Positions 8,684-18,277 of a stretch of 64,000 bases of DNA are shown in pieces. The notes beneath the pieces were generated by a model. It had not been told where the DNA came from. It saw nothing but the letters and a program-made list of their open reading frames with translations, and searched no databases. Origin of the DNA: Sphingomonas japonica (GTDB lineage: Bacteria; Pseudomonadota; Alphaproteobacteria; Sphingomonadales; Sphingomonadaceae); assembly GCF_006346325.1 (NCBI RefSeq), contig NZ_VDYR01000001.1:496001-560000 (forward strand), given 5' to 3'. The position numbers and the translations under genes were made by a program. Positions within the stretch are counted from its first letter, which is position 1. The number at the start of each line of letters is the position of its first letter.

Positions 8684-8866
8684 ATGTGGAGAACCTGGCT
8701 CATCTTCGACCCGCGCCGGACGCTGGTCGCGCTTGCGATCTTCCTGTTCGTGCTGGCAATCCTGATTCATTTCATCCTGCTCAGCACCGACCGGTTCAAC
8801 TGGCTTGACGGCCCGCGCACGGCTCCGGCCGCCGCGACGGCGCCGATGGCCGCTCCGGCGACGTAG
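8684..8866 (+). CDS. pufA: Light-harvesting 1 alpha subunit PufA
   Basis: Single-span LH1 alpha polypeptide, partner of Puf[15 protein letters not shown] is the typical N-terminus. The transmembrane helix spans about residues 12-34, with His29 as the bacteriochlorophyll ligand ([10 protein letters not shown]), followed by FNWLDGP. The 60-residue chain ends in an Ala/Pro-rich tail. ATG at 8684 follows GGGAGGAAGCGGTC, a strong ribosome-binding site. A long stem-loop lies directly downstream. Confidence 0.95.
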   Translation: MWRTWLIFDPRRTLVALAIFLFVLAILIHFILLSTDRFNWLDGPRTAPAAATAPMAAPAT

Positions 8867-8881
8867 CGCCGGTCTGCGTAC

Positions 8882-8911
8882 CCCGCGCCGCGCCGTCCCG
8901 GCGCGCGCGGG
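8882..8911 (+). other. pufBA-pufLM intercistronic stem-loop
   Basis: CGCGCCG (8889-8895) pairs with CGGCGCG (8899-8905) around a TCC loop, and the stem continues outward past one bulged C to about 13 pairs. It lies in the 144-nt gap between pufA and pufL. In Rhodobacter a structure at this point stabilises pufBA mRNA and sets the LH1:RC ratio; the same role is inferred here. Confidence 0.65.
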
Positions 8912-9010
8912 TCGGGGCAGGCGGGGTCGTCCGGGGGATGACCTCGCTACCCGGTCCAATATTGCAACGGCAACGACGCAGGGCTCCGGTCCGCGCGCGG
9001 AGGAATGGTC

Positions 9011-9850
9011 ATGGCTCTGCTGAGTTTCGAGCGGAAGTACCGGGTGCGCGGGGGGACGCTGCTGGGCGGCGACCTGTTCGACTTCTGGGTCGGGCCTTTC
9101 TATGTCGGCTTTTTCGGCGTGACGACGGCGTTCTTCGCCGCGCTCGGCACGCTGCTCATTTTCTACGCGGCGTCGCTGGGGCCGACCTGGAACCCGTGGC
9201 TGATCTCGATCGCGCCGCCCGACCTGAGCTACGGGCTGGCGCTCGCCCCTCTGCGCGAGGGCGGGTTCTGGCAGATCATCACCATCTGCGCGATCGGGGC
9301 ATTCTGTTCGTGGGCGCTGCGCGAGGTCGAGATCTGCCGCAAGCTCGGCATCGGCTATCACGTACCGGTGGCGTTCGCGGTGGCGATCTTCGCCTATATC
9401 AGCTTGGTGGTGATCCGCCCGGTATGGCTCGGCGCCTGGGGGCACGGCTTTCCCTACGGCATCTTCAGCCATCTCGATTGGGTGTCGAACACCGGCTACC
9501 AATATCTCCATTTCCACTACAACCCGGCGCACATGCTGGCGGTGAGCTTCTTCTTCACCACCACGCTGGCGCTGGCGCTGCACGGCGCACTGGTGCTGTC
9601 GGCGGTCAACCCGGCGCGCAACCGCGACGGCAGCCCGGGCGAGGTCAAGACGCCCGAATATGAGGACGCGTTCTTCCGCGACACCATCGGCTATTCGATC
9701 GGCACGCTGGGCATCCACCGGCTCGGCCTGTTCCTGGCGCTGTCGGCGGGATTTTGGAGCGCGGTCTGCATCATCATTTCCGGCCCGTTATGGACCCGCG
9801 GCTGGCCCGAATGGTGGACGTGGTGGCTCGACCTGCCGATCTGGAGCTGA
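9011..9850 (+). CDS. pufL: Photosynthetic reaction centre L subunit PufL
   Basis: Five-helix core subunit of the type-2 reaction centre, binding the special pair, accessory pigments and QA/QB with PufM. The N-terminus [15 protein letters not shown] is nearly invariant in the family. [18 protein letters not shown], the [22 protein letters not shown] segment and [17 protein letters not shown] carry the histidine ligand positions. An in-frame ATG six bases earlier exists, but GGAGGA is best spaced for 9011. Length is 279 aa. It is followed by pufM after 11 nt. Confidence 0.97.
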   Translation: MALLSFERKYRVRGGTLLGGDLFDFWVGPFYVGFFGVTTAFFAALGTLLIFYAASLGPTWNPWLISIAPPDLSYGLALAPLREGGFWQIITICAIGAFCSWALREVEICRKLGIGYHVPVAFAVAIFAYISLVVIRPVWLGAWGHGFPYGIFSHLDWVSNTGYQYLHFHYNPAHMLAVSFFFTTTLALALHGALVLSAVNPARNRDGSPGEVKTPEYEDAFFRDTIGYSIGTLGIHRLGLFLALSAGFWSAVCIIISGPLWTRGWPEWWTWWLDLPIWS

Positions 9851-9861
9851 GGGGAAACGTC

Positions 9862-10836
9862 ATGGCACGCTATCAGAATCTCTTCACTCAGGTGCAGATC
9901 CGGTCGCTTCCCGAACTCGGCCCGCCGCTGCACGGCGCGACCTTCGGGCGGACGGGGCGCGGCGGGTTTTCGTACTGGCTCGGCAAGTTCGGCGGTGCGC
10001 AGCTGGGGCCGATCTATCTCGGCCGGCTCGGCATCGCCTCGCTGGTCTGCGGCTTCCTCGCCTTCGAGATCGTCGGGCTGAACATGTTCGCCAGCGTCGG
10101 CTGGGACCCGGTCCAGTTCGTGCGGCAGCTGCCCTGGCTGGCTCTCGAGCCGCCGGGGCCGGAATGGGGCTTCACGCTGTTCGTGCCGCTTGCCGAAGGC
10201 GGGTGGTGGCAGTTTGCGGGCTTCTTCATGTCGGCCAGCGTGCTGCTGTGGTGGCTGCGCACCTATCGCCGCGCCAAGGCGCTGGGCATGGGCACGCATG
10301 TGTCGTGGGCGTTCCTGTCGGCGATCTGGCTGATGCTGGTGCTCGGCTTCATCCGGCCGCTGCTGATGGGCAGCTGGGCGGAGGCGGTGCCGTTCGGCAT
10401 CTTCCCGCACCTCGATTGGACCGCGGCGTTCTCGATCCGCTACGGCAATCTCTTCTACAATCCGTTCCACGCGCTTTCGATCGCGTTCCTCTACGGATCG
10501 ACGCTGTTGTTCGCGATGCACGGCGCGACGATCCTGGCGGTCGGGCGCTATGGCGGCGAGCGCGAGATCGAGCAGATCACCGACCGCGGAACGGCTTCCG
10601 AGCGCGCGGCGCTGTTCTGGCGCTGGACGATGGGGTTCAACGCGACGATGGAATCGATCCATCGCTGGGCCTGGTGGTTCGCGGTGCTGACCACGCTGAC
10701 CGGCGGCATCGGCATCCTGCTGACCGGTACCGTCGTCGACAACTGGTATCTGTGGGCGATCGAGCATGGCTATGCGCCTGCCTATCCCGGCACCGGCGTC
10801 GTCGATCCATCGACCCTAGTGGGAGCATCGCAATGA
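9862..10836 (+). CDS. pufM: Photosynthetic reaction centre M subunit PufM
   Basis: Second core subunit of the reaction centre. It begins [12 protein letters not shown] and contains GPIYLGRLG, the [21 protein letters not shown] segment, MHGATILAV and the [19 protein letters not shown] region before IHRWAWWF, which together carry the pigment and iron histidines. ATG at 9862 lies behind AGGGGAAACGTC. The 324-residue protein overlaps pufC by ATGA. The retained C-terminus past the last helix suits reaction centres with a bound tetraheme cytochrome. Confidence 0.97.
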   Translation: MARYQNLFTQVQIRSLPELGPPLHGATFGRTGRGGFSYWLGKFGGAQLGPIYLGRLGIASLVCGFLAFEIVGLNMFASVGWDPVQFVRQLPWLALEPPGPEWGFTLFVPLAEGGWWQFAGFFMSASVLLWWLRTYRRAKALGMGTHVSWAFLSAIWLMLVLGFIRPLLMGSWAEAVPFGIFPHLDWTAAFSIRYGNLFYNPFHALSIAFLYGSTLLFAMHGATILAVGRYGGEREIEQITDRGTASERAALFWRWTMGFNATMESIHRWAWWFAVLTTLTGGIGILLTGTVVDNWYLWAIEHGYAPAYPGTGVVDPSTLVGASQ

Positions 10837-11990
10837 TCGCGCGGGCACGTTCCTCCATGCTGCTGATCGGCGGCGTCACCGGCGCGGCGCTTGCGCTGGC
10901 GGGATGCGAGCTGGGGCCGAAGCAATCGACGCAGACCGGATATCGCGGCACCGGCATGGCGCAGGTGATCGACGTGAGCACGGTCGGCGAGCAGGCGGCG
11001 ATCCCGGACGATCCCTATCCGTTGCCGCCCGACACCGGACCGCGCGCGCGCGAGGTCTATCAGAACGTCCAGGTGCTGGGCGACGTGTCGGCGGAGCGCT
11101 TCAACCACCTGATGGCGCAGATCACCCAGTGGATCGCGCCGCCCGAGGCGGGGTGCAATTACTGCCACAATCCGGCGAACATGGCGTCGGACGAAGTCTA
11201 TACCAAGCTGGTCGCCCGCCAGATGCTGCGCATGACGCAATCGATCAATTCGAAATGGTCGACGCACGTCCAGCAGACCGGCGTGACCTGCTATACCTGC
11301 CACCGCGGCAATGCGGTTCCGCAATATACCTGGGCGGTGCAGCAGGGCACGCCCGATCCGCGCTCGATCCTCAACAACAAGCGTGGGCAGAACACGCCCA
11401 ATGCCAATGTCGGCTATGCCTCGCTGCCATACGATCCGTTCGTCGCCTATCTGCAGGGCGGGCTGAGCTCGCGCGTGGCCGGCAAGACGTCGCACCCGAT
11501 GGGCACCGGGAAATCCACCAAGGAGACTGAGGCCAGCTATGGCTTCATGATGCATCTGTCGCAATCGCTGGGGGTCAATTGCACCTTCTGCCACAACACC
11601 CAGTCGCTGGGCGCGTGGAACCTCAGCCGGCCGCAGCGCGCGACCGCCTATTACGGCATCCGCATGGTCAACGACATCAACGACGCGCACATCAATCCGC
11701 TCGCGCCGGTATTCCCGGCCAATCGCAAGGGGCCGCAGGGCGATCCGTACAAGGTCAACTGCATGACCTGTCATCAGGGGCTGAATAAGCCACTGGGCGG
11801 ACAGAGCATGCTGGCGCGATCGCCGACGCTGCGCGGCCCGATCGGAGTCGCGGCGGCGGAGGATGTCGGCGGCGTCGCCGGACGCGTTGCGACCGAACGC
11901 GCGTTCGACGATCCGCAGGCGGTCAACACCGGCCCGGCGGCGGCACCCGCCGACCGGCCGAGCGCACCGGTGGAGGAACCCGCCCGGTAA
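10833..11990 (+). CDS. pufC: Reaction-centre tetraheme cytochrome c subunit PufC
   Basis: Periplasmic electron donor that re-reduces the photo-oxidised special pair. A lipoprotein signal with lipobox LAGC (Cys25) anchors it. Four CxxCH haem sites are visible: CNYCH, CYTCH, CTFCH and CMTCH. Length is 385 aa with an Ala/Pro-rich tail. ATG overlaps the pufM stop. It must be fed by a soluble or anchored carrier; the cytochrome at 37054-37578 and the cupredoxin at 13596-13973 are the candidates in this window. Confidence 0.96.
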   Translation: MIARARSSMLLIGGVTGAALALAGCELGPKQSTQTGYRGTGMAQVIDVSTVGEQAAIPDDPYPLPPDTGPRAREVYQNVQVLGDVSAERFNHLMAQITQWIAPPEAGCNYCHNPANMASDEVYTKLVARQMLRMTQSINSKWSTHVQQTGVTCYTCHRGNAVPQYTWAVQQGTPDPRSILNNKRGQNTPNANVGYASLPYDPFVAYLQGGLSSRVAGKTSHPMGTGKSTKETEASYGFMMHLSQSLGVNCTFCHNTQSLGAWNLSRPQRATAYYGIRMVNDINDAHINPLAPVFPANRKGPQGDPYKVNCMTCHQGLNKPLGGQSMLARSPTLRGPIGVAAAEDVGGVAGRVATERAFDDPQAVNTGPAAAPADRPSAPVEEPAR

Positions 11991-12004
11991 GTCTTGCCCC
12001 AAGG

Positions 12005-12024
12005 CCCCGGCACGTACGCCGGGG
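12005..12024 (+). terminator. Hairpin after pufC
   Basis: CCCCGGC-ACGTAC-GCCGGGG is a perfect seven-pair stem 15 nt after the pufC stop. The sequence after it is GC-rich with no T-run, so it may be a 3' protective end or a weak terminator, and read-through into the DUF3422 gene is plausible. Confidence 0.5.
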
Positions 12025-12039
12025 CGGACCGGAGGTGCG

Positions 12040-13302
12040 ATGCACGATCTGAGCGCGCGCAGCCATCCGCTGCGCGCCAGCCTGTCGGCCGAGATGCATG
12101 TGCGGCGCCTGCCGCGCTTTGCCAGCCCGTGCCGGTTGCTGCAGGTGGTGACGCTGCTCGGCGACCAGGCCGCGCGCGAGAGCCGCGCCTATGTCGAGGA
12201 CATCGCCACCGCGCATGGGCATCGCATCGCGCCCGCGTCGCGCTATGCGGTGCTGCCGGTCGGCGGCTTCACCCTGGTGTGGGAGGGGCATACCGAATTC
12301 GCCAGCTTCACGCTGATCCGGCAGGGAAGCTTCGGCGATCCGTTCGATACGGCGGTGTTCGACGGCGAGGCGGCGTCGATCCTGATCGGACTGCCGGGCG
12401 AGGTGATCCGCGCGACCCAGATCGCAGTGATCCGCCATGCCGGCGGAATGCCCGATCGGGCCGCGCTGGGCGAATGGTTCGATCCGTCGGCGCTGACGGT
12501 ATGCAACGTCGCGCAGGGCAAGGCGCGGATCGCGTCGGATTTCATGCTGCACGGCGACGGCTTCGGGCGGCTGCTGGTCGAGGACATCGCGCTGGAAGGC
12601 GACGAGACCGCGCAGGTGGTGGTGCGGATGCAGGAGCTGGGCAATTACCGCAACATGGCGCTGCTCGGCCTGCCGCTGGCGCAGCAGCTGACCCCCGAGG
12701 TCACCGCGATCGAGCAGCGGCTGTCGGCGCTGACGCACCAGGTGTCCGAGCGCAGCACCAGCGACGACGCGCTGCTCGACGAGCTGACGTCGGTATCGGC
12801 CGAGCTGGCGCGGCTGGTCGCGGCGACGCGGTATCGGATGAGCGCGACGCGCGCCTATGCGCAGCTGAGCATGGAACGGCTCGCCAGCCTGGCGGTCGGC
12901 GCGGTGCGCGGTTTCCAGACGCTGGCCGATTTCACAGAACGCCGGCTGGCACCTGCGGTGCGAACCTGTGAGAGCTTTTCGGCGCGGTTGGAGGATCTGT
13001 CGCAGCGCACGGCGTGGACCAGTTCGCTGCTGCGCACCCGGATCGATATCGCGCTCGCCAAGCAGAACCGCGACCTGCTCGAATCGATGGACCGCCGCGT
13101 GCGGCTCCAGCTGCGGCTGCAACAGGCGGTCGAGGGGCTGTCGGTGGTGGCGATCAGCTATTATCTCGTCTCGCTGATCGGCTATCTGGCGTATCCGGCT
13201 GGGGCGGAGGCCAAGCCGTATATCGTGGCCGCGGCGGTGCCGGTGGTGATGCTCGCGGTATGGGTCCTCGCCCGGCCGCTGCGCCGGGGACTGGAGGAGT
13301 AA
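12040..13302 (+). CDS. DUF3422 family membrane protein
   Basis: Conserved alphaproteobacterial protein of unknown function. The soluble N-terminal part contains RYAVLPVGGFTLVWEGHTEF and DGFGRLLVEDIALEGDETAQVVVRMQELGNYRNMALLGLP, the recognisable DUF3422 core. A helical, probably coiled-coil region follows (about residues 225-365). Two C-terminal transmembrane helices come last (around SYYLVSLIGYLAYP and YIVAAAVPVVMLAVWVLA). Topology suggests a large cytoplasmic part anchored by its tail. ATG at 12040 follows GGAGG. It is 49 nt past pufC and could be read from the puf transcript. No photosynthetic role can be claimed from sequence alone. Confidence 0.8.
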   Translation: MHDLSARSHPLRASLSAEMHVRRLPRFASPCRLLQVVTLLGDQAARESRAYVEDIATAHGHRIAPASRYAVLPVGGFTLVWEGHTEFASFTLIRQGSFGDPFDTAVFDGEAASILIGLPGEVIRATQIAVIRHAGGMPDRAALGEWFDPSALTVCNVAQGKARIASDFMLHGDGFGRLLVEDIALEGDETAQVVVRMQELGNYRNMALLGLPLAQQLTPEVTAIEQRLSALTHQVSERSTSDDALLDELTSVSAELARLVAATRYRMSATRAYAQLSMERLASLAVGAVRGFQTLADFTERRLAPAVRTCESFSARLEDLSQRTAWTSSLLRTRIDIALAKQNRDLLESMDRRVRLQLRLQQAVEGLSVVAISYYLVSLIGYLAYPAGAEAKPYIVAAAVPVVMLAVWVLARPLRRGLEE

Positions 13303-13595
13303 GTGCGTGCCGCGTCGGTTGCGAGCCGAAGCGGAACGTCGGGCTGTTTCCCAAGCGCACTGCACAATACGATCTATAAATTCCGGATCGAGCCCGTTGC
13401 GGCATCGATGACTCGGCGCGCGGTTCGAAGTGGCCGTCGTGGAATGGGTGGCAAATGGGACAGTCCTTGATGCTATTCAGGGGCACCATTGCAACACGTT
13501 CGCCAAGGTGGGCTCGTTCGATTGAGGACGCTCGACAGTCCAAGCGTAGCGGGATACGCTCACTGAGCGAGGGCCAAGGGCCCAGGAGAGCGACA
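13303..13595. other. Non-coding stretch before the cupredoxin gene
   Basis: Nearly 300 nt without a convincing gene. A longer in-frame start at 13455 exists for the next gene, but the residues it adds are not signal-like. The stretch has more A+T patches than its flanks (for example around 13366-13380) and contains GGGCC-AA-GGGCCC near 13571-13582. I found no convincing promoter pair, tRNA or repeat. Confidence 0.5.
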
Positions 13596-13973
13596 ATGCG
13601 CATTTTCATCCTAGCAACGCTTCTTCTCGCTGCCGGCACCGCAAGGGCCCAAGATGGCGAGCGTATCGAGATCGAGATGTCGAACTTCAAGTACTCGCCA
13701 GCCACCATCACCTTGGCCCATGACAAGCCGTACGTCCTGCATTTCGTGAACCATTCTGGCGGGGGTCACGACTTCGTCGCCGAAAACTTCTTCACCGCCG
13801 CGAATGTCGCGCCTGCGGATCGTGTATATGTCAAGACGGGTGGAATAAGGCTCAACGGTGGCGAAGGGCTCGACATTCACATCGTCGCGCCAGCGCCGGG
13901 CCGCTACAAAGCGCATTGTTCGCATTTCATGCACTCCACCTTCGGGATGACGGGAACGATCGTCGTCAATTGA
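13596..13973 (+). CDS. Periplasmic cupredoxin (plastocyanin/azurin-like)
   Basis: Small type-1 copper protein, presumably an electron carrier or copper-handling protein. A cleavable signal peptide (MRIFILATLLLAAGTARAQ) ends about residue 19. The mature domain of about 106 residues has candidate copper ligands His58 (NHSGGGHDF), Cys108, His113 (or His110) and Met118 in CSHFMHSTFGM. ATG at 13596 has AGGAGAG upstream. It sits between the puf operon and hemA, beside the TMEM175-like gene. A role as donor to PufC is possible but unproven; copper tolerance is an alternative. Confidence 0.8.
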   Translation: MRIFILATLLLAAGTARAQDGERIEIEMSNFKYSPATITLAHDKPYVLHFVNHSGGGHDFVAENFFTAANVAPADRVYVKTGGIRLNGGEGLDIHIVAPAPGRYKAHCSHFMHSTFGMTGTIVVN

Positions 13974-14060
13974 ACGCAGCTTTCGCCGCGAAAACGCAGG
14001 GGGCATATACAGCATGAGGAGCGTCGACACGGGCAGGGTGGGTTTGGCTGGGTCAACGCA

Positions 14061-14708
14061 ATGAAGCGTAAGGCGGCCGATGAAGATCGCGACAAACAAG
14101 GCCTTGAGCGGACCACATTCTTTTCGGATGCGGTGTTTGCGATCGCGATGACCCTTCTGATAGTCGAGGTGAAGCTGCCGCACATTCCCCATGCCACCGG
14201 GGAAGAGTTGGGTCAGGCGCTGCTCAACCTGATACCAAATTATATCGGGTTTCTGGTAAGCTTTTCGGTACTCGGAAGATTCTGGATCGTGCATCACGAA
14301 GTGATGGGCGTTCTAAAAGGTACCAATCGGCGGTTGATCGCAGTCAATTTGCTTCTGCTGCTTGCTGTGGCCTTTATGCCGTTCCCGACTGCGGTGATCA
14401 GCGAACACGTGCAATTAAGAGTTGCTGTCGGTTTCTACACCGGCTGGCTGGTAGTGCTCGGAGTTCTGAACCGACAGCTAATCCGCAGCATCATAGCTTC
14501 TCCCGAGCTACTCGACGAGGATGTTGCCGTGGACGACATGCTGCCGATCTTGCGGCGGAGCTGGACCTCGATCGCTATCGGCGTCAGCGCCTTCGCTGGC
14601 GGCATGGTCAGCTGGATCGCAGCTTTGGCGGTGCTCACGGTGGGTAGCCCGCTAATCAGCATTGCAATCGGTCGCTACGCGTCCTTGAGGTCCGCTTCAG
14701 CTAAGTAA
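14061..14708 (+). CDS. TMEM175 family (DUF1211) membrane protein, putative potassium channel
   Basis: Six-helix protein of the bacterial TMEM175 family, members of which conduct potassium ions. The signature RTTFFSDAVFAIAMTLLIVEVKLP (about residues 14-37) is the FSD motif of the first helix. Further helices lie around IPNYIGFLVSFSVLGRFWIVHH, LIAVNLLLLLAVAFMPFPT, VAVGFYTGWLVVLGVL and the C-terminal pair. Length is 215 aa. Codon choice is visibly less GC-biased than in neighbouring bch genes (many ATA, TTA and AAA-type codons), a hint of transfer. It is convergent with hemA. The ribosome-binding site is weak. Confidence 0.75.
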   Translation: MKRKAADEDRDKQGLERTTFFSDAVFAIAMTLLIVEVKLPHIPHATGEELGQALLNLIPNYIGFLVSFSVLGRFWIVHHEVMGVLKGTNRRLIAVNLLLLLAVAFMPFPTAVISEHVQLRVAVGFYTGWLVVLGVLNRQLIRSIIASPELLDEDVAVDDMLPILRRSWTSIAIGVSAFAGGMVSWIAALAVLTVGSPLISIAIGRYASLRSASAK

Positions 14709-14772
14709 AATTGTCTTTGCGTGCCAGTCGGCGTGGGGGGGGCGAACCTCGCACCAACGGCAAGGTCGCGAC

Positions 14773-14793
14773 GCCGCGCGGGATGGGCGCGGC
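14773..14793. terminator. Hairpin between convergent TMEM175-like gene and hemA
   Basis: GCCGCGC-GGGATGG-GCGCGGC is a perfect seven-pair stem in the 167-nt gap between the two convergent genes. It is symmetrical for either direction and lacks a T-run, so terminator function is tentative. I see nothing else in this gap. Confidence 0.35.
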
Positions 14794-14875
14794 CGGTCGT
14801 CCAAGTACCCAAGGTCAACGATCGGCGCGCCTACTGCTGTGTCCCGACAATGCGTTCCCGGTCCTCTCGCCGGCT

Positions 14876-16096
14876 TCAGGCCGCCATCTCGCGCCGCGCC
14901 AGCTCGCACATCGACCAGATTTCGCTCAGGCCCCGCACCAGCTTGTCGATGTCGTCGTCAGTGTGGACCGGCGAGGGGGTGAGGCGCAGGCGTTCGGTGC
15001 CTACGGGCACGGTGGGATAATTGATCGGCTGCACATAGATGCCGTGATGCTCCATCAGCCAGTCGCTGATGCGTTTGCACTTGTGCGCATCGCCGACCAT
15101 CACCGGGATGATGTGGCTGGGATTGTCGATCGTCGGGATGCCGATCGCGTCGAGGCGGCGTCGGACATAGGCGACGCGTTCCTGATGGCGATCGCGCTCG
15201 ACCTGGCTGGCCTTGAGGTGGCGGATGCTCGCCGCCGCGCCCGCTGCCAGCGCGGGCGGGAGTGCCGTCGTGAAGATGAAGCCGCTGGCGAAGCTGCGCA
15301 CAAAATCGCACATCGCGGCGGACCCGGCGATATAGCCGCCCATCACGCCGAACGCCTTGCCCAGCGTGCCTTCGATCACGGTGATGCGGTCCATCAATCC
15401 GCGAGCCTCGGCAACGCCGCCGCCGCGCGGTCCGTAGAGGCCGACGCCGTGGACCTCGTCGATATAGCTCATCGCGCCGTGCTTTTCGCAGACGTCGAGG
15501 ATTTCCTCGATCGGGGCGATGTCGCCGTCCATCGAATAGACGCTTTCGAACGCGACCAGCTTGGGCCGCGCCGGATCGAGCGCCGAGAGGCGGCGGTCGA
15601 GATCCTCGGGATCGTTGTGCGCGAAGCGATGGCATTCGGCGCGGCTGTGGCGGATGCCCTCGATCATCGACGCGTGGTTCAAGGCGTCGGACAGCACGAT
15701 ACAGCCGGGGATGCGCGCCGCCAGCGTGCTGAGCGCCGCCCAGTTCGAGACATATCCGCTGGTGAACAGCAACGCCGATTCCTTGCCGTGGAGGTCGGCA
15801 AGCTCGCGCTCCAGCTCGACATGCGCGTGGGTGGTGCCGGAGATGTTGCGGGTGCCGCCCGCGCCCGCGCCGCAGCGGTCGAGCGTCTCGTGCATCGCCT
15901 TCAGCACGGCGGGATGCTGGCCCATGCCGAGATAGTCGTTCGAGCACCATACCGTGACCTTGTCGACGCCGACATGGTTGAAGCATTCGGCATGCGGGAA
16001 ATTGCCCGCCTTGCGCTCCAGTTCGGCGAACACGCGGTAGCGCCCGTCGTCGCGCAGCATGTCCAGTTCGACCTGGAAGAATGCTTCGTAGTCCAT
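14876..16096 (-). CDS. hemA: 5-aminolevulinate synthase HemA
   Basis: Pyridoxal-phosphate enzyme condensing glycine and succinyl-CoA to 5-aminolevulinate (C4 route), the first committed tetrapyrrole precursor. The N-terminus [20 protein letters not shown] is typical. [10 protein letters not shown], the substrate region [30 protein letters not shown], and the PLP-lysine motif [14 protein letters not shown] are all present. It is 406 aa, normal length. A longer frame is open upstream, but GGGGGAGGACGAAC precedes ATG 16096 ideally. It is the last gene of the bchF-to-hemA block, 14 nt after puhE, giving phototrophy its own precursor supply. Confidence 0.97.
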   Translation of the reverse strand: MDYEAFFQVELDMLRDDGRYRVFAELERKAGNFPHAECFNHVGVDKVTVWCSNDYLGMGQHPAVLKAMHETLDRCGAGAGGTRNISGTTHAHVELERELADLHGKESALLFTSGYVSNWAALSTLAARIPGCIVLSDALNHASMIEGIRHSRAECHRFAHNDPEDLDRRLSALDPARPKLVAFESVYSMDGDIAPIEEILDVCEKHGAMSYIDEVHGVGLYGPRGGGVAEARGLMDRITVIEGTLGKAFGVMGGYIAGSAAMCDFVRSFASGFIFTTALPPALAAGAAASIRHLKASQVERDRHQERVAYVRRRLDAIGIPTIDNPSHIIPVMVGDAHKCKRISDWLMEHHGIYVQPINYPTVPVGTERLRLTPSPVHTDDDIDKLVRGLSEIWSMCELARREMAA

Positions 16097-16110
16097 GTTC
16101 GTCCTCCCCC

Positions 16111-16890
16111 TTATTCCGTCGTCGCGGCGGGCAGTACCGCCGGCTTGCGCTCGGCCGAAGCCCAGCGCCACAATGTCCCGTCCTTTAATGGCAGCATCAA
16201 AAACAGATGCTCGACCAGTCCCAGCACCGCCAGCCCCGCGAGCAGCGTCGCGGTGACTGCGCCGCCGCCGCTTCCCGCCTCGGCCGCGCGCCACGCGAGC
16301 GTCGCGAGCAGCATGCAGCCGAGCAGCGACACCGGATAGAGCCAGCTGATCCGCCGCGTCCCGAAATAGGTCTTGAGATAGGCGAGATGCGCCGGGAAAA
16401 TCTCGTCCGACAGGTTCGCCACGCCGAGGAACAGGTTGAGCTTTGCGCTCAGCCGCAGTGCGAACAGCAGCGCGAAGGTCAGCGGCGCGGCCTGGTTGGG
16501 CTGTCCCCAGCACAGCGCGAACAGCGCGAGCACCGTCGCCGCCAGCGCGACTTCATGATGGATGACGGTGGCGGTTGCGGCGCTGAACCGTGCCCAGCCA
16601 TGCAGGCCGGGCGGGCAGGGAGTGCGGCGCGGGCCGGCGACGAAGCCCATCAGGAACCCCATTTCGTGCCAGCCCCAGATCACGATCGCCGCCGCGAAGC
16701 CGAGATAGGCGCCGCCGGGCGAGGTATCGCCGGCGATCCACCACAGCGCCACCATTGCCGCCAGCGCCGCGATTCCGCTCCACGCGAAACTGCGCGCGAA
16801 GGTCGCGCGCGGGCGGCTGTCGAGCCACACCACCGCAGCGGTGCCGACGAACCACATCAGCAGCGCGAACAGGAGCGGCGGCGCGCTCAC
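16111..16890 (-). CDS. puhE: Photosynthetic complex assembly protein PuhE
   Basis: Polytopic membrane protein that influences reaction-centre and bacteriochlorophyll levels in Rhodobacter; its biochemical role is unsettled. Seven or so transmembrane helices are evident. Conserved stretches include [32 protein letters not shown] and [32 protein letters not shown]. At 259 aa it is family-sized. ATG overlaps the acsF stop (ATGA), and hemA follows after 14 nt. Confidence 0.92.
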   Translation of the reverse strand: MSAPPLLFALLMWFVGTAAVVWLDSRPRATFARSFAWSGIAALAAMVALWWIAGDTSPGGAYLGFAAAIVIWGWHEMGFLMGFVAGPRRTPCPPGLHGWARFSAATATVIHHEVALAATVLALFALCWGQPNQAAPLTFALLFALRLSAKLNLFLGVANLSDEIFPAHLAYLKTYFGTRRISWLYPVSLLGCMLLATLAWRAAEAGSGGGAVTATLLAGLAVLGLVEHLFLMLPLKDGTLWRWASAERKPAVLPAATTE

Positions 16891-17990
16891 CAGGCGGGGA
16901 CCATCCGTACGCTCGCCGGGGCCTCGTTGCGCTCGGCGCGGTGGAAATAGAGCCGGATGAACGCGAGCCCGGCGCCCGCCATCCCGGTCAGGCGCTTGAA
17001 CGCGCCGCCGATCCCGCCCTGGCGCTTGCCGTCGTCGATGCGGGCGGCGGCGTTGCGGATCGCTTCCAGCCCCGCGCGGAAACCCGGCGCGTCGGTGTCG
17101 AGCACCACCGGGAACACTTGCCGCGTGATCGCCGAACAGACGCGATAGACCTGAAGGTCATAGTCGGTCGGGTCGATGCCGAGCCCCTTGTGAAACGCCG
17201 GGCGGTTGTGATCGCGCACGTACATCGTCGCATATACCGCAACGAGGAAGAAACGGATCCACAGCCGGTTGTGCCCGGCGAGCAATTTGGGGTCGGCGCG
17301 CATCAGCAGCGCGAACGCCTCGCCGTGGCTGAACTCGTCGTTGCACCATTCCTCGAACCAGTTGAAGATCGGGTGGAAGCGGTGGTCGGGGTGGGCGGCG
17401 AGGTGCCGGAAGATGGTGATGTACCGCGCATAGCCGATCTTTTCGGACAGGTATGTCGCGTAGAAGATGAATTTCGGCCGGAAATAGGTGTATTTCTTGG
17501 CGCGCGTGAGGAAGCCCAGGTCGATGCCAATGCCGGCGTCCTTGAGCGTGTCGTTGATGAACCCGGCATGGCGGCTCTCGTCGCGGCTCATCAGCTTGAA
17601 CAATTGTTTGACGTCCGGATTGCTGGTGCGCTTGGCGATCTCCGCATAGAGGATGCAGCCCGAGAATTCGGCGGTCAGCGAGCTCACCAGAAAGTCGATG
17701 AACTCCTCGCGCAGCCCGTCGGGCAGTCCTTCGATCACGCCTTCGAAGGCGCGGGTCCGCTTGAAATGCGCCTTGCGCGGATCGGCGGCCATCTCGGCGA
17801 TCAGCGTATCCCATTCCGCCCGGACGCTCGACACGTCGATCGCGTCAAGCGCGTCGAAATCGGTCGTGTAGAAGCGCGGGGACAGCGCGGTGTCTTCCCG
17901 GGCGATCGCCATCGTGTCGGGGTTCCCCCGCGCAACAGTGTTCTGCGGGGACCCCGTGTCGGCGGCGATGGTGGGCGTCACGGCGTTCAT
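16887..17990 (-). CDS. acsF: Mg-protoporphyrin IX monomethyl ester oxidative cyclase AcsF
   Basis: Oxygen-dependent di-iron enzyme that forms the isocyclic ring E, the step after BchM. Carboxylate/histidine ligands of the ferritin-like fold are visible in [27 protein letters not shown] and [16 protein letters not shown]. The 367-residue frame starts at ATG 17990, which overlaps the stop of the preceding small gene. An upstream extension is open but unrelated in composition. Using AcsF with no BchE in view suits an aerobic phototroph. Confidence 0.96.
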   Translation of the reverse strand: MNAVTPTIAADTGSPQNTVARGNPDTMAIAREDTALSPRFYTTDFDALDAIDVSSVRAEWDTLIAEMAADPRKAHFKRTRAFEGVIEGLPDGLREEFIDFLVSSLTAEFSGCILYAEIAKRTSNPDVKQLFKLMSRDESRHAGFINDTLKDAGIGIDLGFLTRAKKYTYFRPKFIFYATYLSEKIGYARYITIFRHLAAHPDHRFHPIFNWFEEWCNDEFSHGEAFALLMRADPKLLAGHNRLWIRFFLVAVYATMYVRDHNRPAFHKGLGIDPTDYDLQVYRVCSAITRQVFPVVLDTDAPGFRAGLEAIRNAAARIDDGKRQGGIGGAFKRLTGMAGAGLAFIRLYFHRAERNEAPASVRMVPAW

Positions 17991-18277
17991 GGCATGCTCC
18001 GCGATGAAAAGCTGACTTCGTAGAGTTCGGTCATCTCGAAATGACCGGCGAACTTGGTCCACAGCCGCTCGACCGCGCCGGCGCGCTCGACCGTGGCGGT
18101 GCGGTGGAAGCTGCGGCGCTGCCCGAAATCGACATGGATCGGCGCGCCGTGGACGCGCACGCTGTCGCCGGGCCGAAGCGCGACGCCGTTCGCCAGCTCG
18201 ACATGCGCGCACAGGAACTCGTCGCTATGCTCCACCTCGATCCGGCAGGGAGTGTCGAAACGCGTGCGACCGATCAT
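17987..18277 (-). CDS. Conserved hypothetical protein of the puh-acsF segment (96 aa)
   Basis: Soluble-looking small protein between puhC and acsF. Photosynthesis clusters of aerobic phototrophs commonly carry a hypothetical gene in this position. Notable features are a beta-rich core ([21 protein letters not shown], then [20 protein letters not shown]) and a helical tail ([19 protein letters not shown]). There is no signal peptide or transmembrane helix, and one cysteine pair (residues 11 and 22). Both ends overlap neighbours: ATG within the last codons of puhC, stop within the acsF ATG. Function unknown; a helper for the AcsF cyclase or complex assembly is a reasonable guess from position only. 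Confidence 0.75.
   Translation of the reverse strand: MIGRTRFDTPCRIEVEHSDEFLCAHVELANGVALRPGDSVRVHGAPIHVDFGQRRSFHRTATVERAGAVERLWTKFAGHFEMTELYEVSFSSRSMP

Noticed and set aside
14697..14909. Small minus-strand gene after hemA
   Set aside because: No ribosome-binding site or conserved motif, and it runs across the hemA stop region; treated as intergenic.
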